Origin: Eudoraea adriatica DSM 19308
Lineage (GTDB): Bacteria; Bacteroidota; Bacteroidia; Flavobacteriales; Flavobacteriaceae
Assembly (NCBI RefSeq): GCF_000382125.1
Contig: NZ_KB907552.1
Location: forward strand, 145,098-209,097
Direction of reading: 5' to 3'
Length of the DNA: 64,000 nucleotides
Part shown: positions 26,342-34,651 of the stretch, piece by piece
Position numbering within the stretch: the stretch's first letter is position 1
Layout: each line of letters starts with the position of its first letter
Position numbers and translations under genes: made by a program
The notes under the pieces: generated by a model
Databases searched by the model: none
What the model was told of the DNA's origin: nothing
The model's input: the letters and a program-made list of their open reading frames with translations, nothing else

Positions 26342-27154
26342 TTAATTATTTAATTGATTCAACTCGGTCTTAATGTCTTCCAATACCTGCAAGGCCATTT
26401 GGCTACTGTTCAAAAATGTCTGGCAGCTCCAAGATATGTTATCTAGCAAAATGTGGAGCTTTGAAGTTATTACAGTATCATTTTTAAATAATTCTATCAT
26501 GCCTTTCACATCTCTTACCCTTCTGCTATCTATTTGGTGTTGATCGAGCAAGAAATCCCTTATTTGCAGAGATATATCAAGTTTGTATTCCCAGGCCCGA
26601 CCAACATACCTAGTATCAGTATAGATGTAATATTCATTGATTTTCTTTTTGAGTTCTACATTTTTCAATGAAGAGAACAATCCAGTAGAATTAAACTCAC
26701 TAATAGCTGATTTATTTATAATTGATCCAGTTGGGCCATTATCTAAGATAGATAAACAAGTTGTAATATATTCCTCATCATATTCTTCGGGAATTGGTTT
26801 GTCCCACATAAAAGACCATTGATTCTTTGGAAATTTATGGTAGTCATAACTGTAAATGAGAATTTCTTCTTCAGCCAGTCCTAATAAGTATTTTACAGCA
26901 TGAAATCGAAATCCTTCTTGGGACAAAAGATTTTCATAGCTTTTTACATCACTTTCGATCGCATCAATAAGGTTAATCAATTGAGCTTGTACATTCTCTT
27001 GGGTCTTGATTTTTTCATTCCAATTATTGATCTGCAAGGCAATCAATATCCCAACAACCACTAATACAATCTCACCAATAGCATATCTGGCGTATTTAAA
27101 AAACTGGTTATCATCTGCGAGTTTCTTGCGGATTTTACGGAAGAAGCCAATCAT
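26342..27154 (-). CDS. DUF6090-type membrane-anchored protein, copy 6
   Basis: 270 residues and full-length paralogue of copy 1. Shared features are the EGFRFHAVKYLLG motif (about residues 62-74), WDKPIPEE and DQHQIDSRRVRDV. The two copies flank the other array members, so they bracket about 6.5 kb. The span covers about 24-44. It follows the CehA-like gene's stop region by 65 bp on the same strand, with the leader repeat at 27177 between. Confidence 0.85.
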   Translation of the reverse strand: MIGFFRKIRKKLADDNQFFKYARYAIGEIVLVVVGILIALQINNWNEKIKTQENVQAQLINLIDAIESDVKSYENLLSQEGFRFHAVKYLLGLAEEEILIYSYDYHKFPKNQWSFMWDKPIPEEYDEEYITTCLSILDNGPTGSIINKSAISEFNSTGLFSSLKNVELKKKINEYYIYTDTRYVGRAWEYKLDISLQIRDFLLDQHQIDSRRVRDVKGMIELFKNDTVITSKLHILLDNISWSCQTFLNSSQMALQVLEDIKTELNQLNN

Positions 27155-27176
27155 GAGAAGTAAAAGTTAGTTGTTC

Positions 27177-27196
27177 TTCATAAGGTAAGGAATTAT
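27177..27196. repeat. leader repeat, fourth copy
   Basis: TTCATAAGGTAAGGAATTAT is a variant of the element at 21371, 22800 and 26189. It lies 23 bp upstream of DUF6090 copy 6 and marks the upstream edge of the array. Confidence 0.7.
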
Positions 27197-27219
27197 AGCC
27201 ATTATTGTGGAGCATATTT

Positions 27220-29652
27220 TCATTCAACATCTTCAATGATAGTCAGCAATTTTTGCCTGGCCTTTTCGAAATGAGCGGTAATATTAGGTGCCGGATTATC
27301 TCCATATGCCTGTTTCGTCATATTTTCGGACACTTTTAATATTTCCAGAAGTTTATTGGCTGCTACTACTTTGGCAGCAGAAGACGTACTTCCTATTACA
27401 TTGAACCAAATTGGTGAACTCTCTGCATATATATAACTATCCATCACAGGCCACTCACTCTTGCTCCCTGTAACCCGACCGGTAACCCACCCACCTTCCG
27501 GAACTTTAACAGAACCTTTATAACTTAAACTATTGCCATCTTTACTTTTCGTTGACCATACCACTTCGCCATTGATGAATATTTCAACTTTGTCGTACGG
27601 TACCGGCGAATAGGTGTTAAGCGTCCAATTAACATTCTTTTTCTTGGTTGTTACCACTTCGCCTACCTCTTTGCCATTTACACTGAATACCAGTTGCGGG
27701 CCATTGCTCACAAAGCTTCTTCCTTTTATAAGACCTTTTAAAAAGCTTTGTTCAGTCAAAGGGCCTTCCGGTTTTACGTATACCCTGGTAGCCCCTATTG
27801 CCATGGTTCTGTAAAAGTTGTTCATCACATCACTACCGGCAGACATGGCCATTGGAATGCCCAGATTTAAAAACTCATGCCATAGGGAAGCCGTTCCGAT
27901 TTCATCAGTCCATAAACAACCAATTTCGAGGATACCAACCTCTCCCAAAATACCATCCGCGACTAAAGCCTTTGGTATAGATTGATGCGATTTTTCCTGA
28001 AATGGATCCTGTACTGAGACAGGGTGTACATATCCGGCTAAAGCTCCTTTATTTCTGGCAAACCTTAAGGGCTCCGCATTTAACCTGTCATCTTTTCCAT
28101 AGATATCATAAGATGGCCCCCATACCCATGGCCAATACAATTCCCTGGTTCCGATTATGTTGAGATGTCCAAAGTAATGGGAACGAACTTCCTGTCCGAA
28201 TTTTAATATCGGGCTTCCCTCATTTTGATAGTTCATCAGGTGTTTTTCCAAAAACCGATTACCTAAATTGGCCACAAGCGGGTAGCCAATATCGATACCT
28301 TCTGCCGCAAGATCAACTAAGATATCCTCAGGGTCTAGTTGATTCGTACCTCCATAATTAAGATGGAAATGATTGTCAGCAGCATACCATCCTTCTGCAC
28401 TGGCATCCCATATTCTTTCCAAATTCAATGTCACTTTGTTATTTCCTTCTGCTATTTTGACCTTTTGCACTTGCTTTTCGGTTTCAAAACCATGAGTTGC
28501 TGTAATCGTTACTTCACCGATAGGGGCCCGGACTTCAACCTCCCCGGAAGAGTAAAAAAAGACCATTCCATTTTGGCCTTCACTGTGTATAACGCCACGG
28601 CCCGGGATAACAGGATGCCCATTGCTATCAGAAATGCTTAGCCGAACTGCTTCTTTCTGTCCATCAACATTGCTTGCAATGTGCAAGGTGCCGGTTGGTG
28701 CTTGCCAATCCCACACTTCTACGTTCAGGGTTTCTGGTTCCCCGCCAAATACACTTATTCTTTTCAATTCAGATATTTCCTGCTTATTATACTCCGCATA
28801 GTAAACCCAGTCACCTTCATGGTTGAATTTAGGAACAAGGGGCAAACCGGATCCTTTGGTTAGGAGCATTCTGCTTTCAGGAACATTAATATTCAGGAGA
28901 TTTAGTTCATAATTATCTCCATTTGGCCAGGTATACACCAGGGTTTCATTATTGGGGGACAGCGAAAAGGCTGCTTGGGATGCGAAGTTTTCCTGTACCA
29001 GATGGGAAGAAGTGTTTTCAGATAGATCATGAAGCATAATGGCATCATAAGAGAATCCTTTCTTTTCCAGAAAAATCACTTTGGCTTCATCGATCAAAGG
29101 AACAGGCAACCTTTCAAGGTTTTTTGATGTGGTAAGTAAAGTTTCTTTTGATGTGGATAATTCTAGCTTCCATAAATCGAATGATCCGTTTTTTGCTGAA
29201 GAATAATAGATAAACTTACCGGAAGCAGAGAATATAGGGTCTAATTCTAATCTATCCGAATCTACAAGAACAGTTTCTTTTTTTGAGGGAAGATCTAATA
29301 ACACAATCTGCGTATCTGACCCGGTATCTCTTACAAAAACGATTTGCTTCCCATCAGGAGACCAGTTAGGCCTGGCATCCATGCCGGAGGAATGGGTAAC
29401 TCTTGTTGCTTTTGATGTATTGGGTTCGTAGAGCCATAACCATCCTTTTGCTGAAAACACAAGCTGGTCGTTTGTGGGTGATGGAGCAGGATCCATCGGG
29501 CCCGAATTGAGAACAGGCAGTTCATAGCCTTCAAGATAAACATGATGCCCATAGCCATCTACTTTTGGGTATCTATTTGTCCATTGTGCATGGGTGTATG
29601 TTATGCTCAACAGCAAAAAGATTGTAATTGGTAAAAAATTCTTCATTTTCAA
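27220..29652 (-). CDS. secreted TolB-propeller / CehA-McbA-type metallohydrolase
   Basis: 810 residues with a signal peptide (about 1-22, ending THAQ). An N-terminal half of TolB/PD40 beta-propeller repeats (about 45-330; PNWSPDGKQIVFV, DPIFSASGKFIYYS) is followed by a PHP-like CehA/McbA metal-dependent hydrolase domain (about 425-690). Candidate metal ligands are seen in DNHFHLNYG, GHLNIIG, GYVHPV and AGSDVM. It is likely periplasmic or outer-membrane associated, hydrolysing a phosphoester or similar bond. The substrate is unknown. The first gene downstream in the transcript is DUF6090 copy 6. Confidence 0.8.
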   Translation of the reverse strand: MKMKNFLPITIFLLLSITYTHAQWTNRYPKVDGYGHHVYLEGYELPVLNSGPMDPAPSPTNDQLVFSAKGWLWLYEPNTSKATRVTHSSGMDARPNWSPDGKQIVFVRDTGSDTQIVLLDLPSKKETVLVDSDRLELDPIFSASGKFIYYSSAKNGSFDLWKLELSTSKETLLTTSKNLERLPVPLIDEAKVIFLEKKGFSYDAIMLHDLSENTSSHLVQENFASQAAFSLSPNNETLVYTWPNGDNYELNLLNINVPESRMLLTKGSGLPLVPKFNHEGDWVYYAEYNKQEISELKRISVFGGEPETLNVEVWDWQAPTGTLHIASNVDGQKEAVRLSISDSNGHPVIPGRGVIHSEGQNGMVFFYSSGEVEVRAPIGEVTITATHGFETEKQVQKVKIAEGNNKVTLNLERIWDASAEGWYAADNHFHLNYGGTNQLDPEDILVDLAAEGIDIGYPLVANLGNRFLEKHLMNYQNEGSPILKFGQEVRSHYFGHLNIIGTRELYWPWVWGPSYDIYGKDDRLNAEPLRFARNKGALAGYVHPVSVQDPFQEKSHQSIPKALVADGILGEVGILEIGCLWTDEIGTASLWHEFLNLGIPMAMSAGSDVMNNFYRTMAIGATRVYVKPEGPLTEQSFLKGLIKGRSFVSNGPQLVFSVNGKEVGEVVTTKKKNVNWTLNTYSPVPYDKVEIFINGEVVWSTKSKDGNSLSYKGSVKVPEGGWVTGRVTGSKSEWPVMDSYIYAESSPIWFNVIGSTSSAAKVVAANKLLEILKVSENMTKQAYGDNPAPNITAHFEKARQKLLTIIEDVE

Positions 29653-29727
29653 TAAAATTATGATTTAGTTTCGTTATGCTCTACTAGTTATTTCCAACGG
29701 TCTTGATAAAAAGTTTTTTAATGTAAT

Positions 29728-30642
29728 TTATCTTTTGTTAGTAGTCGTTAATGGATTGTTGAAATTATTACTGATGAAAATTAATGCATCATCCAAGGCA
29801 GTGCGGAAGTAAATTCTATTATGCTTACCATCCCTTACCCTATACTCATGGGCAATTTCCAAATCACGTAGTTTGATATGAAATAAGGAATTCCCTTTAT
29901 ACAAGTGGTCATCGTCACCAATATCAATATAGTACTTGACTTGACTGATTCTTTTAATTGGCAAATTGCTAATGAGATAAAGGATACTATTTGAATTCCA
30001 AAAGTCATTTATCCTTACTGTGTTCCTATTAATTTCTCCAAAGGCACTTTTATAATTTTTCAAAAAATCCTCATATGGCATCTCTTCAATCTGTTCGTCA
30101 GTTCTAATGGCAGCTGCCAGGACAGCACAGGCATTAAATAATTCCGGATGGTGCAGACTATATAGCAAGGCGCCAAAGCCACCCATTGATTGTCCGGCTA
30201 TTCCTCTAAAAGCTTTTTCCCCTCCACATTTAAATCTTTTTTCAACAGCAGGCACAAGTTCTTCAATAAAGTAATCTTCAAACTGATAATCACCATTTAT
30301 GTTATTCAGGTAAAATGTCATTTCTGCATCGGGAATAACAACTACCATCGGGTTAACCTTACCACTCGCGATTAAACTATCCATTTTACCCTGAAAACCT
30401 GCATCCACCAACCTTTGATGTAAGTCAGGTCGCGTTCCGCTTCCATGTAAAAGATAAAGGACCGGATAAACTTCCTGAGAGGAATCATAGTCTGGTGGAA
30501 GATAAATATTGAACAGTTTGTCCCTGGAGAGAATTTCACTCTTAATTGATACGTTTGTCAAGATTTTGCTAGCCTGGGCAAACGAATGAATGCCAGTAAT
30601 ACACCCTAATAAGAGAAACAGAAATGTTTTTAGGATCATCAT
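29728..30642 (-). CDS. secreted esterase (esterase D / putative esterase family)
   Basis: 304 residues with a signal peptide (about 1-24). Alpha/beta hydrolase of the PF00756-like esterase group. The nucleophile is Ser152 in AGQSMGGFG, an acidic cluster DIGDDDHLYKG lies near 250 and the catalytic His is in DGKHNRIYF near 280. Relatives cleave feruloyl, acyl or siderophore esters. No domain narrows the substrate. It lies 76 bp from the CehA-like gene on the same strand. Confidence 0.85.
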   Translation of the reverse strand: MMILKTFLFLLLGCITGIHSFAQASKILTNVSIKSEILSRDKLFNIYLPPDYDSSQEVYPVLYLLHGSGTRPDLHQRLVDAGFQGKMDSLIASGKVNPMVVVIPDAEMTFYLNNINGDYQFEDYFIEELVPAVEKRFKCGGEKAFRGIAGQSMGGFGALLYSLHHPELFNACAVLAAAIRTDEQIEEMPYEDFLKNYKSAFGEINRNTVRINDFWNSNSILYLISNLPIKRISQVKYYIDIGDDDHLYKGNSLFHIKLRDLEIAHEYRVRDGKHNRIYFRTALDDALIFISNNFNNPLTTTNKR

Positions 30643-30699
30643 CTTACTTTAATTGATAAGACTACTAACGACCTTAATAAATGATCGTTCTTATGCCGT

Positions 30700-31761
30700 T
30701 TATTTATTGTTAGTATTCGTTTTATAATCTACCTCAGTAAATAATATTTTTCTAATTGTTTCAAATCCCAATGAATCTCGTAAAATTCCATGTCCGGCAC
30801 CTTCAACAATTTGCATGTGGACATACGGAGACCCTACAGACGCCAGTTTTTCATAATAAGTAAGCCCTTGATTTAAAGCACCTACCTGATCATTGCCCCC
30901 ATAAATAAGGTAAACACTGGTATTTGGATAATAGTACCTCCCTCCATGAGAAATACTGCTATTTTTATAAACCTCATAATAGGTAGTATCACGCAGTTCA
31001 CAAGGCCCTTTTGCATCTAAATTAAAACCTAAACTTTGATCGATTACTGTTCTGGCTCTCTTAGAATAATGGAGCTGACTATTTAGAGGATCGCTATCAA
31101 AACATCCAATATCTAACCTCCCCATCCAAAAACCAGCAAAAATAATAGCCTTGTCTGTGATACTATCGATTCCATAAAAACTAAGCATGTAGGCTATCTG
31201 TGCAGCTCCTCCTGAACTGCCAAAAAGAATAAACGGCTTATCCCTTTCTACTAAATTATCAAAGATATACTGAGTAATTGAAGCAGGATGAACAGCCAAT
31301 TTACGAAAGCCTTCTCTTTTCTCCTTACTACCTTTGAACCATCCTTCGTTCCATTTTATTTGAATTACACGATATCCTTTTTCTAATGATTCTTCTATTA
31401 TGGTATTACCTGATTTTTTTGCACCATAGAAGAAATTACCGTTTCCACCTGAGTACATTACAACAGTTCCAATTATATCTCCTTCAGGCTCATCTATCCT
31501 TAAAACTCCGGTTTTGGTTTCGAATACTTGAGAGGAAGATGAAGTAAATTTATAGCACTTACTTGTCTCACATGTATGTGATTTAGGATTAAAATTGACC
31601 ACACCCAGATCCAATGTTCCAGACGCGTCACCATTTTTGTCGGTTTTACATGACGCTAAAAAGGATATTGCAATAAGAATTCCCGAAGCATAAATCAGAT
31701 ATTTACCGAATTTGTTTTCTGGCAATAATTGTTGTCTAATATGTCTGAAAAACTTGATCAT
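30700..31761 (-). CDS. alpha/beta hydrolase lipoprotein with a DUF6090-like N-terminus
   Basis: 353 residues. The first 25 (MIKFFRHIRQQLLPENKFGK and YLIYA) align with the head of DUF6090 copy 4. The following hydrophobic stretch ends in a lipobox, FLASC with Cys38, instead of the NNWNE motif. An alpha/beta hydrolase follows, with FGSSGGAAQ as nucleophile elbow (about residue 183), a YGGNDQVG acid region and EGAGHGI with the catalytic His. It may be either a lipoprotein or an anchored protein. It looks like a gene fusion between the array's anchor and a hydrolase. Confidence 0.75.
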   Translation of the reverse strand: MIKFFRHIRQQLLPENKFGKYLIYASGILIAISFLASCKTDKNGDASGTLDLGVVNFNPKSHTCETSKCYKFTSSSSQVFETKTGVLRIDEPEGDIIGTVVMYSGGNGNFFYGAKKSGNTIIEESLEKGYRVIQIKWNEGWFKGSKEKREGFRKLAVHPASITQYIFDNLVERDKPFILFGSSGGAAQIAYMLSFYGIDSITDKAIIFAGFWMGRLDIGCFDSDPLNSQLHYSKRARTVIDQSLGFNLDAKGPCELRDTTYYEVYKNSSISHGGRYYYPNTSVYLIYGGNDQVGALNQGLTYYEKLASVGSPYVHMQIVEGAGHGILRDSLGFETIRKILFTEVDYKTNTNNK

Positions 31762-32131
31762 TTATTTTAATTTTCTGGCCTGTGCACCGACACCGCCATG
31801 GCCCAGCCACTATGGCAGAGTAAGGTGGCTCCTCACTACCTAAGGCCTGCAAGACCTTTCCTTTCTATTCGGACCACTAAAGAATTTTATCATTGTTACA
31901 GACTGGTCAAAGTTGTTGCCAAGTTGTACTATAAGGACTAATATAACTTAAAATCCCGCAATATTTCGGGTTATGTGGACCTCTTTGGCTTTTTATCCTC
32001 CATTTATTGGTTTTGATGTCAATTGCCTGCTATTTTAGAAGAAAAGATTTTTTAAACGCTTATATTAAGACATAAACGCCTTTAAAAAGGGAGCTTATTC
32101 TGTAACTTGGCAATAACTTAAATCACTACAA
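31762..32131. other. non-coding stretch with an orphan DUF6090 start
   Basis: No intact gene is seen. On the minus strand ATG at 31893 begins MIKFF, the DUF6090/hydrolase start, then diverges (SGPNRKER). GC-rich short inverted sequences (GCCATGG...CTATGGC at about 31795-31825) precede it. The right half is AT-rich and should hold the promoter of the plus-strand gene at 32132, but I see no clear TTG/TAnnTTTG pair. Confidence 0.45.
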
Positions 32132-32590
32132 ATGAAAAGACTTAATCCTATAATTTTAATGATATTTTGCGCAACGATATCATTTGGCCAGAACACATTA
32201 GAAACCGACAAATCATATATAAAAAATTTGATTATTGGGTCTTTTGACGAAATTTGGTCTGAATTGAACTCTAAAAACATTGATAAGTACTACACAAAAG
32301 ATTTTCTGCTTTTGGAAAATGGAGAGGTGTGGAATAACGACTCCATTTCAGATTATCTGGACAAAGCCGTACTTAAAAACCCAATTTCCAATCGACTGAA
32401 CACCATTGAATTTATTGAAGTTAAAGTCTCAGAAGGAATGGCCTGGGTTGCATACAAAAACCAGGCTACTTTTTCTCTGGACAACGAAATAATCAGAAAA
32501 ATTCATTGGCTGGAAAGTGCGACCGCAATTTTAACGGAAAATGGATGGCGACTGGAAATGCTCCATTCAACCCGGACGGAAATCAAATAA
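32132..32590 (+). CDS. secreted NTF2-like (DUF4440/SnoaL-type) protein
   Basis: 152 residues with a signal peptide (about 1-19, ending SFGQ). The pattern DEIWSELNSKNIDKYYTKDF (about 41-60) and the C-terminal strand run AWVAYKNQATF ... NGWRLEMLHSTR fit the cone-shaped NTF2-like fold used by DUF4440 proteins. Enzymatic function is unlikely to be deducible. It begins the plus-strand accessory genes. Confidence 0.75.
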   Translation: MKRLNPIILMIFCATISFGQNTLETDKSYIKNLIIGSFDEIWSELNSKNIDKYYTKDFLLLENGEVWNNDSISDYLDKAVLKNPISNRLNTIEFIEVKVSEGMAWVAYKNQATFSLDNEIIRKIHWLESATAILTENGWRLEMLHSTRTEIK

Positions 32591-32750
32591 TTACCACTCC
32601 CGGAACTGAATAAAAATAATTACCTAAATTTAGACGTGCCTAAAAGTAGTTACAAGTTTACCGCGTCTGATTTTCCTATGAAAAAAACCTCCCACCTGGA
32701 CCCGGAACTATTCTTATTCAAGACCCTTGTGTAGATATTAAAACGAACTA

Positions 32751-33242
32751 ATGAAACGAAATAATCCTTTATTCTTACTCTTTATGTCTTGCATTAGTCT
32801 TACGATATCCGCTCAGGAAAATATGGAGGATACAAATATTTTTCTTAGGATATATAATCCACAGGGCATAAAATTTAGCAAAGGAAAGCTCGTTTCTATC
32901 CAGGATAATGCAATTTTATTAATGAGACACAAAAAAAACATTTCAATTGAGGTATCTGAAATTGGAAGGATAAAAACAAAGCGCGCTCTGGGGCATAATA
33001 TTGGAATTGGTGCACTGGCTGGCACTTCGGCAGGAATTATCTATGGTTTTGCGCAAGGGGCAGATGGAGGTGCTTTTGGCACAAACTCAGGCGGAGATAA
33101 CGCATTGGTATTTGGAACACTTGGATTACTGGCGGGCTCCTTTGCCGGTGGAATTAGTGGAATAGGAAAGAAATCGAGATCCTTTGAAATTAATAAAGAT
33201 CCTGAGCAACTGCGCAAATTCAGGGAAATAGTGCATGAATAA
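32751..33242 (+). CDS. secreted glycine-zipper-like protein, unknown
   Basis: 163 residues with a signal peptide (about 1-21, ending ISAQ). A small beta region (LRIYNPQGIKFSKGKLVSIQ) is followed by a Gly/Ala-rich membrane-inserting stretch (about 84-140, IGIGALAGTSAGIIYG ... GLLAGSFAGGISG) like glycine-zipper outer-membrane proteins. No family is recognised. A similar plan, in which a signal is followed by a short strand region with an ISIEVSEIGRIKT-like motif, is common in Bacteroidetes membrane-stress proteins. Confidence 0.65.
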   Translation: MKRNNPLFLLFMSCISLTISAQENMEDTNIFLRIYNPQGIKFSKGKLVSIQDNAILLMRHKKNISIEVSEIGRIKTKRALGHNIGIGALAGTSAGIIYGFAQGADGGAFGTNSGGDNALVFGTLGLLAGSFAGGISGIGKKSRSFEINKDPEQLRKFREIVHE

Positions 33243-33513
33243 TTCTGCCAGGCATTATTCCCCTTTCCAAATGTCATATATTTAATCGGTCTTATTTCGC
33301 TGGTTAAAATATCTATGACCACCAAACCCAATGCCGAAACAGGTAGTCAAACCGAAATCAAAACCTGGTCGTGCTTGCTTAATATGAAAATGACAAGAAT
33401 GTGCACATTAATTTGCAAACGCTATTCTATATTGAAAATTAGTACCTTCAAACGAATAATTGATGTTCATACGAGACCGTTGTACATTATTTAAACCAAA
33501 CAATTACCAATAG

Positions 33514-34533
33514 ATGCTATATAGACTTATTGGCATATTTTACTTTCTAACAGCTTTTCTGGTGTTAGGCTGTAAAAGCCATGAAAAAAAAGAGGTAGGA
33601 AAAGAACCAAAAAATCCAGATACCTACGTTTTGGTAGAAAACTGGCTAAAAATGCCAGAAGACCATGTTTTAGGAAACCCTACCGGACTTGGAACGGACT
33701 CTGAAAATAATATTGTGGTCTTTCACAGAGCAAGCAGAGTCTGGCAAGAACCAATGCCAGAAGATAAAATTCAGGAGAACACTATTCTGGTTATTGATAA
33801 ACAAACAGGTGAAATATTAAAAAGTTGGGGGGCCGATTTATTTATAATGCCACATGGCCTGGAAGTTGACAAAGACAATAATGTCTGGATTACCGATGTT
33901 GCCCTGCATCAGGTTTTTAAGTTTAGTGCAGATGGCAAGCTACTTTTAAAGTTAGGTGAAGCCCAAATTGCCGGAAATGATGCGGAACATTTCAATCTTC
34001 CCACGGATGTCGCCGTTTCAGACGATGGTTCTTTTTACGTAAGTGATGGCTACGGCAACAGCAGAGTAGTTAAATACTCTAAAGACGGAACATACTTATT
34101 TGAATGGGGCAAATTCGGAAATAAGCAGGGGGAATTTAACATTCCACACGGAATTGATTTAGATAGAGATGATAATGTTTATGTTGCAGATCGTGAGAAC
34201 AACAGAATTCAAAAATTTGATAGTAAAGGAAATTTCATTGCCGTTTGGCAAAATAAAATAACCGAACAACTATATTCTGTTGCTATTGACAATCAAAACG
34301 ACAACCTGTTTGGAATAGATTATATGACTGTAAACGATACTATTGTTAAAGGTTCTGATATTTTTCGATTTGATTTGGATTTAAACCTGCAAATACAATT
34401 TGGCAGAACCGCTTTTTATGATGGCCCGATAGCAAGGTATCACGACATTGCAATCGATGATGAAGGGAGTATTTACGTCGTTGATATTTTAGAAAATAAA
34501 GTTCAAAAATTTCAAATGAAAAAAGCTTATTGA
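33514..34533 (+). CDS. NHL-repeat lipoprotein, peptidyl-hydroxyglycine alpha-amidating lyase-like
   Basis: 339 residues. The lipobox LVLGC places the lipid Cys at 20. A six-bladed NHL beta-propeller follows. It carries several segments characteristic of peptidyl-alpha-hydroxyglycine alpha-amidating lyase (PAL): FHRASRVW, MPHGLEVDKDNNVWITD, ALHQVFKF, PTDVAVSDDG and DGYGNSRVVKY. In animal PAL these contain the catalytic Arg and Tyr and zinc-binding His residues. Whether this bacterial protein amidates peptides is unknown. It is a surface or periplasmic lipoprotein. Confidence 0.78.
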   Translation: MLYRLIGIFYFLTAFLVLGCKSHEKKEVGKEPKNPDTYVLVENWLKMPEDHVLGNPTGLGTDSENNIVVFHRASRVWQEPMPEDKIQENTILVIDKQTGEILKSWGADLFIMPHGLEVDKDNNVWITDVALHQVFKFSADGKLLLKLGEAQIAGNDAEHFNLPTDVAVSDDGSFYVSDGYGNSRVVKYSKDGTYLFEWGKFGNKQGEFNIPHGIDLDRDDNVYVADRENNRIQKFDSKGNFIAVWQNKITEQLYSVAIDNQNDNLFGIDYMTVNDTIVKGSDIFRFDLDLNLQIQFGRTAFYDGPIARYHDIAIDDEGSIYVVDILENKVQKFQMKKAY

Positions 34534-34605
34534 AATAAAAAAACGAACAAACAAGAACGTATATTAGTCATAAGTTAATACCATTTGTCCAAATACCGGA
34601 CCATT

Positions 34606-34630
34606 GGTTGAGATAGCCGCTTGCGGTCGT
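34606..34630. repeat. leader element shared with DUF6090 copy 3
   Basis: The element GGTTGAGATAGCCGCTTGCG-G, one variable base, then CGT also occurs on the minus strand at 24431-24407. Both copies lie a short distance upstream of a DUF6090 start (22-46 bp), although the two genes are 10 kb apart and on opposite strands. Confidence 0.75.
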
Positions 34631-34651
34631 AACCAAACTACCACTTAGATA

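Noticed and set aside
20547..27154. Toxin-antitoxin or polymorphic-toxin cassette
   Set aside because: No known toxin domain, immunity family or secretion tag could be recognised in the array. Only the modular layout is suggestive, so it is reported as an unknown system.
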